Assembly (NCBI GenBank): GCA_964598765.1
Contig: CAZRCZ010000001.1
Span: 186,001-250,000, forward strand
DNA: 64,000 nt
DNA from: CAZRCZ01 sp964598765
GTDB taxonomy: Bacteria; Sumerlaeota; Sumerlaeia; MVZB01; JAJFLK01
Direction of reading: 5' to 3'
Every line of letters begins with the position of its first letter. Positions within the stretch are counted from its first letter, which is position 1. The position numbers and the translations under genes are program-made. This document shows positions 59,127-64,000 of the stretch, piece by piece. The notes below the pieces were generated by a model that had not been told where the DNA came from, searched no databases, and saw only the letters and a program-made list of their open reading frames with translations.

Positions 59127-59968
59127 GCGCGCCGACGGCCAACGAGGCATGGACGCAGTCGCGGGACGGCGCGCGGTTATTCTATCGCCATTGGCCTGTC
59201 GAAAACGCAACGTGCGCGGTTGCGATCATTCCCGGTTACGCCGATCACTCGGGGCGATATTCGCATGTGGCCGATTTCTTGACGGGAGGCGGGATTGAAG
59301 TTTACGCGCTCGATCTGCGCGGGCATGGTAATTCCGATGGCGCGCGGGGACACGTTTCGCGTTTCGATCATTATCACGACGACGTGGACGCCTTGCTCAG
59401 CGTGATTGCGGAAAAATCGCAGGGCAAGCCGCTCTTCATCCTCGGCCATAGCATGGGGGGATTGGTTGCGTTGAGCTACGCGATTCGCCGATCGCCGGAC
59501 TGCAAGGGAATCGCGGTCAGTTCTCCGTTTTTGGGTGTGGCGATGAAAGTTCCGGAGATCAAGGTGCTCTTGGGGCGGGTGATGTCCGTGGTTTATCCGT
59601 CGCTTGCCCTGCCTTCCGGACTCAATCCTTACGATCTTTCGCATGATCGCGCGGTCGGCGACGCCTATTCCGCCGATCCGCTCGTCTTTAAGACCGCGAC
59701 GGCGCGTTGGTTCACCGAGACGATGCGCGCGATTGCGGAAACCAAGGCGGGCGCGCGAAATTTGAAACTGCCGTGTCTCATTCTTCAAGCCGGCGACGAC
59801 CGCCTCGCCGATCCCGAAGCCTCCAAACCGCTCTTCGACTCGCTCGGATCGAGCGACAGGACTTACATTGAATATCCGAATTTTTATCACGAGATTTTTA
59901 ATGAGGACGGGAAAGAGAAGCCGATGGGAGATTTAATAAATTGGATTAAGGCAAGAATTGGGACATAA
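59123..59968 (+). CDS. Monoacylglycerol-lipase-like alpha/beta hydrolase
   Basis: 281 residues. Hydrolase_4 family: HxxG-like region IPGYADHSGRYSH, LDLRGHGNSDG, nucleophile elbow GHSMGGLVAL, Asp in LQAGDDRLADPE and catalytic His in NFYHEIFNE. No signal peptide, so probably cytosolic. The 4-nt overlap with the ceramidase-like gene suggests a shared lipid-turnover function. Confidence 0.88.
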   Translation: MSAPTANEAWTQSRDGARLFYRHWPVENATCAVAIIPGYADHSGRYSHVADFLTGGGIEVYALDLRGHGNSDGARGHVSRFDHYHDDVDALLSVIAEKSQGKPLFILGHSMGGLVALSYAIRRSPDCKGIAVSSPFLGVAMKVPEIKVLLGRVMSVVYPSLALPSGLNPYDLSHDRAVGDAYSADPLVFKTATARWFTETMRAIAETKAGARNLKLPCLILQAGDDRLADPEASKPLFDSLGSSDRTYIEYPNFYHEIFNEDGKEKPMGDLINWIKARIGT

Positions 59969-59969
59969 A

Positions 59970-60045
59970 GATTCACCACAGAGACACAGAGGTGCAGAGA
60001 AGGCGGATGATGCTCTTTCTTGGTGTCTTGGTGACTTGGTGGTGC
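59970..60045. repeat. CACAGAG- and CCAAGACGCC-type repeats
   Basis: GATTCACCACAGAGACACAG followed by GTGCAGAGAAGGCGG, then TTGGTGTCTTGGTGACTTGG (60,021 on), filling the spacer before the zinc-ribbon gene. Confidence 0.75.
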
Positions 60046-60058
60046 TATACCATTCCCC

Positions 60059-60469
60059 ATGTGCCCGGAATGTAATCAACCCCTCATCGCCTTCGAACTC
60101 GACGGCATCGAGATAGACCGGTGCATCCGTTGCGGCGGGACGTGGCTGGACGTTGGCGAATTGGAGATGATCGCGGAGTTGGAAAGGATCCGAACCGGCG
60201 CGTTGAGTCAGGCGCTCAAGAGCGCCAAAGGGGACAGGCACGACAAGCGGCGATGTCCGCGGTGTCGAAGAAAACTCGAAAGAATCCGCGTCGGCAAGGA
60301 GAATGAAATCGAACTGGACCGTTGCCGGGTCGGCCACGGACTTTGGTTCGACAAGGGAGAGATGGAGGCGGTCGTCGCCGATTACGCCGAGGGACAGGAA
60401 GGGGCCGTCGCGCGATTTTTCAAGGAACTTTACAGATACGAAATCCAAACGGGGAAAAGAGGAGAATAG
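60059..60469 (+). CDS. TFIIB-type zinc-ribbon protein
   Basis: 136 residues with two zinc ribbons (zf-TFIIB type): MCPECNQPLI paired with CIRCGGTWLDVGEL, and RCPRCRRKLERI paired with CRVGHGLWFDKGEM, the second with one Cys replaced by His. The W-x-D-x-G-E-(L/M) pattern is typical. Small proteins of this type often precede LemA/M48 genes in envelope stress clusters. It ends 1 bp before the lemA ATG. Confidence 0.85.
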   Translation: MCPECNQPLIAFELDGIEIDRCIRCGGTWLDVGELEMIAELERIRTGALSQALKSAKGDRHDKRRCPRCRRKLERIRVGKENEIELDRCRVGHGLWFDKGEMEAVVADYAEGQEGAVARFFKELYRYEIQTGKRGE

Positions 60470-60470
60470 C

Positions 60471-61037
60471 ATGAGTCCAGCGATTGTCGGAGTGGTCATT
60501 CCGATCGGCGTCATCGTACTGCTGATCCTGTGGTTTCTTGGCGCGTATAACGGCCTTGTCCGACTGCGCCAGCAGGTCAAAAACGCATGGTCGCAGATTG
60601 ACGTGCAGTTGAAACGCCGGCACGACTTGATCCCGAATTTGGTCGAGACGGTGAAAGGTTACGCAGGTCATGAAAAGACCACGCTGGAAAACGTCGTCAA
60701 GGCGCGCGCGGCGGCGGTTTCGGCGCAGAGCGTTGGCGACCGCGTGCAGGCGGAAAAGGATTTGAGCGGCGCGCTGGGGCGATTGCTCGTCATCGTCGAG
60801 CAATATCCCGATCTGAAGGCGAACCAAAATTTCCTCGCGCTCCAAGAGGAATTGACCTCGACCGAAAATAAAATCGGCTACGCCCGTCAGAGTTACAACG
60901 ATGCCGTGATGGAATTCAACACGAAGATTCAAACGATTCCGACCAACATCATCGCGGGGATGTTCAACTTCAAGGAAGAGCCGTTCTTTGAGGTCGAGGA
61001 CAAGGCGGAGAAGGAAGTGCCGCAGGTGAAGTTTTAA
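60471..61037 (+). CDS. lemA: LemA family protein
   Basis: 188 residues from ATG 60,471, with GAGGAG 7 nt upstream. An N-terminal membrane helix (IPIGVIVLLILWFLGAY) is followed by the LemA signature YNGLVRLRQQVKNAWSQIDV, LKRRHDLIPNLVETVKGYA and a long helical bundle ending FNFKEEPFFE. LemA proteins are membrane-anchored with the helical domain outside the membrane; function is poorly known but they are paired with M48 peptidases. One base separates it from the zinc-ribbon gene. Confidence 0.95.
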   Translation: MSPAIVGVVIPIGVIVLLILWFLGAYNGLVRLRQQVKNAWSQIDVQLKRRHDLIPNLVETVKGYAGHEKTTLENVVKARAAAVSAQSVGDRVQAEKDLSGALGRLLVIVEQYPDLKANQNFLALQEELTSTENKIGYARQSYNDAVMEFNTKIQTIPTNIIAGMFNFKEEPFFEVEDKAEKEVPQVKF

Positions 61038-61069
61038 GGTCTTGTCTGGTTCATATTTCCCTCGCGCGC

Positions 61070-61173
61070 GTGCTCTTGCTCGTTCCCATAACCGAAAACA
61101 TGATCTTCATCAAATTGGGAGGAATCGAGCAAGAGCACGATTACGAGCAAGATTAAGATTAAGATTAAGAAAC
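61070..61173. repeat. AAGAGC/AAGATT hexamer array with inverted arms
   Basis: GTGCTCTTGCTCG (61,070-61,082) and CGAGCAAGAGCAC (61,126-61,138) are perfect 13-bp inverted arms. The right arm continues as AAGATT hexamers to 61,173. It lies between lemA and the M48 gene. Confidence 0.85.
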
Positions 61174-61182
61174 TAAGGAACG

Positions 61183-62397
61183 ATGTGGGAAGCCATTCGA
61201 AGCAACATTCGCCGATCGAGAATCTTGATCTTCCTGATGGGAGTGATTCTGGTCGGACTTGGATTTGTCATCGGGACCGCGCTTGATCCGCAGAACGGCG
61301 GAGTGGTTGGAGCGTTTGCCGCATTGGTTTTGTGGTTCATCCTTTGGATGACGGCGCTTCTGGGAGGCGACGATCTTCTCCTTCAAAGCGCCGGGGCGCA
61401 CAAGATCGAAAAAATGGATGCGCCCCAACTTTGGAACGTCGTCGAGGAGATGACGCTCGCCGCCGGCCTGCCGAAGATGCCCGACATTTACATTATCGAG
61501 GATGACGCGCCGAACGCCTTTGCCGTCGGACGCAAACCGACCGTGGCCGCCGTCTGCGCCACGACCGGATTGCTCCGGCGGTTGAACCGTGACGAACTCG
61601 AAGGCGTCATTGGGCACGAGATCGGTCACGTTCACAACTTGGACATTCGGTTCATGACGCTGGCTTCGGTGATGCTCGGCGCGATCGTGATGATCGCCGA
61701 CATGTTTTTCCGGATTTTATGGTATGGCGGAGGAAGGCGAACTTCCCGGCGGAGCGACGACAACGGCGGGGGACAGGCTCAGGCGATTTTCATGGTCGTC
61801 GCAATCGCGTTGGCGATCATTGCGCCGATTCTGGCGCAACTTCTTTACTTCGCCTGTTCGCGGCGGAGGGAGTATTTGGCCGACGCATCCTCGGCGCGAT
61901 TCACGCGCTATCCGCCGGGGCTCGCTTCAGCTCTGCGGAAGATCGAGGGAACGGCCCAAGCGATGTCGGTCAATCGCGCGGTGGCCCCGCTGTTCATTGT
62001 CAATCCGCTCCAAGGGGAATCGGCCATCGGACTTTTTTCGACTCATCCGCCGACGGAGAAGCGGATTCAAATTTTGCTCGGTATGTCGGGCGGCGCGGGT
62101 TACGCCGATTACGAAGCGGCGTTTAAGGAAGTTCACGGCGGAAGCGGCGGATGCATCGGCGCGCGGACGCTCCGCGAAGCCGAAAAGGTTTCAATTCGCG
62201 CCGGATCGGTTGAGCCAGAGAGCCGCGAGGCGACAGTTGAACGCCTGCGTGGCGTCTCGAATATGCTGGGGCGATTGGGAAATTTCCTCACGATTCCGTG
62301 CGAATGCGGCGTGAATATCAAAGTTCCTCCCAATTTTACTGGCGATTCGGTTCCTTGTCCCCGTTGCGGGCGCGAAAATCCAGTTCCCCGAGGATAA
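61183..62397 (+). CDS. HtpX-like M48 family metallopeptidase with C-terminal zinc ribbon
   Basis: 404 residues. Two N-terminal membrane helices (RSRILIFLMGVILVGLGF, GAFAALVLWFILWMTALL), the catalytic zinc motif GHEIGHVHN, the third ligand in REYLADASS, and two more helices. The C-terminal tail has a CECGVNIKVPP/CPRCGREN zinc ribbon not seen in typical HtpX. HtpX degrades damaged membrane proteins. It is the partner of LemA 146 bp upstream. Confidence 0.93.
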   Translation: MWEAIRSNIRRSRILIFLMGVILVGLGFVIGTALDPQNGGVVGAFAALVLWFILWMTALLGGDDLLLQSAGAHKIEKMDAPQLWNVVEEMTLAAGLPKMPDIYIIEDDAPNAFAVGRKPTVAAVCATTGLLRRLNRDELEGVIGHEIGHVHNLDIRFMTLASVMLGAIVMIADMFFRILWYGGGRRTSRRSDDNGGGQAQAIFMVVAIALAIIAPILAQLLYFACSRRREYLADASSARFTRYPPGLASALRKIEGTAQAMSVNRAVAPLFIVNPLQGESAIGLFSTHPPTEKRIQILLGMSGGAGYADYEAAFKEVHGGSGGCIGARTLREAEKVSIRAGSVEPESREATVERLRGVSNMLGRLGNFLTIPCECGVNIKVPPNFTGDSVPCPRCGRENPVPRG

Positions 62398-62400
62398 TCA

Positions 62401-62434
62401 GCCACGGAGATCACAGAGGACACAGAGAAAAAGG
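62401..62434 (+). repeat. CACAGAG-type repeat
   Basis: GCCACGGAGATCACAGAGGA followed by CACAGAGAAAAAGG, in the spacer between two convergent genes. Confidence 0.7.
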
Positions 62435-62480
62435 AGGACGCAAAGTTCGTCTGCGTTCTCGGGGTCCTCGATGGTCAAAA

Positions 62481-62855
62481 TCAGGCCGGTCCGGCCGCCG
62501 ACTCGTGAGAGAGAAATTCGGGCGGGAAAACCGCGTCGCAATACTGACATTTGGCGGCGTGAAGCGTGCTGTTGCGCCCGCAGGCCGGACACGCCTTGGT
62601 TCCCTTTTCCTCTTGAAGCTTCCCGTCGGCTTTTCCGTCCAATTGATCCACGTAGGCGAGCCATTGCTTGAACTCGTCCTCTTGGATGATCCCCTTTTTC
62701 AGAAGAAGCCGGAGCAGGGTTTGAAGGAGGAGATTTTGGCGTTCAAGACGGTTTTGCAATTCGGCCAATCCGGCGCGATTGGCCTCGGCTCCCGCCGAGG
62801 CGGAAGTTGACTCTCCGATGACCGTGCGCTGATTGAATGGGATGTAGATGCTCAT
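62481..62855 (-). CDS. Coiled-coil zinc-ribbon protein of unknown function
   Basis: 124 residues from ATG 62,855, with GAGGAG upstream. A helical stretch (RAGLAELQNRLERQNLLLQT, then LLRLLLKKG) likely forms a coiled coil, then a C4 zinc ribbon (CPACGRNSTLHAAKCQYC). Alone between convergent neighbours. I recognise no named family. Confidence 0.75.
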   Translation of the reverse strand: MSIYIPFNQRTVIGESTSASAGAEANRAGLAELQNRLERQNLLLQTLLRLLLKKGIIQEDEFKQWLAYVDQLDGKADGKLQEEKGTKACPACGRNSTLHAAKCQYCDAVFPPEFLSHESAAGPA

Positions 62856-63070
62856 GCTCTTCTCCTCGTGTCGTGCGTGTCGCTCTGAATTTACACCTCG
62901 CGCATGGACGGGTGCAAGATGGAGATGGGATTTTCTCCATTTATGGAGAAAATTGAGACTCGAACCGTTCCCATTTTTATTGCATTGCGTCCGGAAGCGA
63001 AAATAATGGAGTCATCCCGTATGCGTGAATTGAGAATTCACGCGAAACGGTAAGAAGGCATTTTGAGGAC

Positions 63071-64000
63071 ATGGTCGCCTATTCGGAAAAGCTCGAGCGG
63101 ATCCTGCAGGTGGGGATTGAGGTTTCCACGGTCAAGGACGTAGACGTCCTGATGGAGAAAATCCTGACCGAGGCGCGGCGGCTGGTCAGCGCCGACGCCG
63201 GTTCGATCTACATCAAGGAGGGCGATCAGCTTCAATTCAGTTACACGCAAAATGAAACGCTCCGCAAGCGATTAGGCGCGGGAAAAAAATTGCCCTATGA
63301 AACTTTTCGGATTCCGATCAATGACCAATCGGTCGCCGGATACGTCGCCAACACGGGGGAAACTCTGAATCTTCCCAACGTCTATGAACTTCCCGCCGGC
63401 GTTCCCTACGGTTTTGGGAGGAGATACGATGAGCTGACAGGATACCGTACGCAATCGGTCCTGACCCTTCCGCTCAAGGATAACCGCGAGGAAGTCATCG
63501 GCGTATTGCAAATCATCAACCCTCAGGACGAAAGCGGCGCCATTGTCCCGTTCGCCTCGGAGGACATTCCGCTGTTCGTTCACTTTGCGAACAACGCCGC
63601 CGTTGCCATCGAACGCGCGCAGATGACGCGCACCACGGTCTTGCGGATGATAAAAATGGCCGAACTGCGCGATCCCTATGAGACGGGACCGCACGCCAAT
63701 CGCGTGGCCTCCTATGCCTTGGAAATCTTCGAGGGATGGGCCAACGGCAAGGGAATGCCCGATCAGGAAATCAACACGCTCAAGGACATTCTCAAGGTCG
63801 CGGCGATTTTGCACGACGTCGGCAAGATCGCCATTTCCGACCGGATTTTGCAGAAGCCCGCGAAACTCGACGACGCCGAATACGAGACGATGAAGTCGCA
63901 CACCTATCTGGGGGCGCGGCTGTTCGCGGAAAGCCGGTCCGAGTTGGATCAGGCGGCGGCGTCAGTCGCGCTGAATCATCATGAGCGATGGGACGGGACG
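63071..64000 (+). CDS. GAF-HD-GYP regulator (probable c-di-GMP phosphodiesterase), cut by window edge
   Basis: Open for 310 codons from ATG 63,071 (GAGGAC just upstream) to the edge. Residues 15-180 are a GAF domain (ILTEARRLVSADAGSIYIKE, GVLQIINPQDE). Residues 190-310 are the start of an HD-GYP domain: GPHANRVASYA, the HD pair LHDVGKIAISD, KSHTYLGARLF and NHHERWDG, where the GYP triplet would follow just past the edge. HD-GYP proteins hydrolyse cyclic-di-GMP; the GAF domain would sense a ligand. The 215-bp spacer before it has no repeats. Confidence 0.92.
   Translation, partial: MVAYSEKLERILQVGIEVSTVKDVDVLMEKILTEARRLVSADAGSIYIKEGDQLQFSYTQNETLRKRLGAGKKLPYETFRIPINDQSVAGYVANTGETLNLPNVYELPAGVPYGFGRRYDELTGYRTQSVLTLPLKDNREEVIGVLQIINPQDESGAIVPFASEDIPLFVHFANNAAVAIERAQMTRTTVLRMIKMAELRDPYETGPHANRVASYALEIFEGWANGKGMPDQEINTLKDILKVAAILHDVGKIAISDRILQKPAKLDDAEYETMKSHTYLGARLFAESRSELDQAAASVALNHHERWDGT

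Overview
The window is one contiguous stretch of a Gram-negative bacterial chromosome. The outer-membrane evidence is lipoproteins with lipoboxes, two secretin-domain proteins and a Tat-like precursor. The DNA is G+C-rich. It has a normal FtsQ-FtsA-FtsZ division cluster, a GH172/DUF2961 protein, a PQQ-type propeller protein, a neutral-ceramidase-like protein, a LemA/M48 pair, an XPB helicase and a deoxyhypusine-synthase-like enzyme. Its intergenic spaces are full of short dispersed repeats. This mix suggests the PVC superphylum (Verrucomicrobia-like) or a neighbouring uncultured phylum such as Sumerlaeota, Hydrogenedentota or Omnitrophota. That is inference: no rRNA gene is present to place it. 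Stop-codon use is standard.

Layout. 1-4.8 kb (minus): ybaB and recR, then a GT-C membrane glycosyltransferase, an adenylation-carrier protein and the start of an NRPS condensation protein, tightly packed. 5-8.5 kb: a small acidic protein, a six-haem cytochrome c, a broken GxxExxY gene bracketed by 9-bp-unit repeats, and a Tat-type amidohydrolase. 8.6-9.5 kb: RNase P RNA and tRNA-Ser(CGA). 9.7-15.2 kb: a degenerate M23 lipoprotein, a DHS-like enzyme, an A+T-richer island with a broken Sel1 gene, an orphan MNT nucleotidyltransferase and a small beta-carbonic-anhydrase-like protein. 15.8-23.6 kb: typA, a BrnT/antitoxin pair with a frameshifted toxin, an XPB helicase and its helicase-associated partner. 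23.7-29.4 kb: GT2, a Wzt-like ATPase, a pseudopilin-like protein and a two-gene RbsC/RbsA sugar transporter. 29.7-33.5 kb: ftsQ-ftsA-ftsZ with a strong terminator. 33.5-40.7 kb: an exported protein, lysC, a conserved unknown, a B12-binding/GspE-like/MeaB fusion, a lipoprotein whose N-terminus is made of repeats, and a class III aminotransferase. 40.9-48.9 kb: an alpha/beta hydrolase, GH172, gltX carrying an in-frame repeat insertion, and small toxin-antitoxin-type genes. 49-57.3 kb: PilZ, a HTH protein, GT4, then a probable envelope operon (TPR/FxLYD lipoprotein, two secretin-domain proteins, a NAGPA-like protein, a PQQ propeller). 57.4-64 kb: ceramidase-like protein plus lipase-like hydrolase, zinc-ribbon/LemA/M48, a zinc-ribbon protein and a GAF-HD-GYP regulator cut by the edge.

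The most distinctive property is the repeat content. I see at least seven families: CACAGAG-type, CCAAGACGCC-type, 9-bp ACANGATT units, AAGATT/AAGAGC hexamers, TGAA-loop palindromes, the GGCACGGGC/CATGGGCA element, and a 56-bp element present twice. Several sit as inverted pairs between genes. Some have entered genes: one adds 17 residues to gltX, and others appear to encode the hydrophobic cores of signal peptides. The best candidates for undescribed biology are this recruitment of repeats into coding sequence, the B12/GspE-like/GTPase fusion, and the compact secretin-pair operon at 51.4-55.8 kb.
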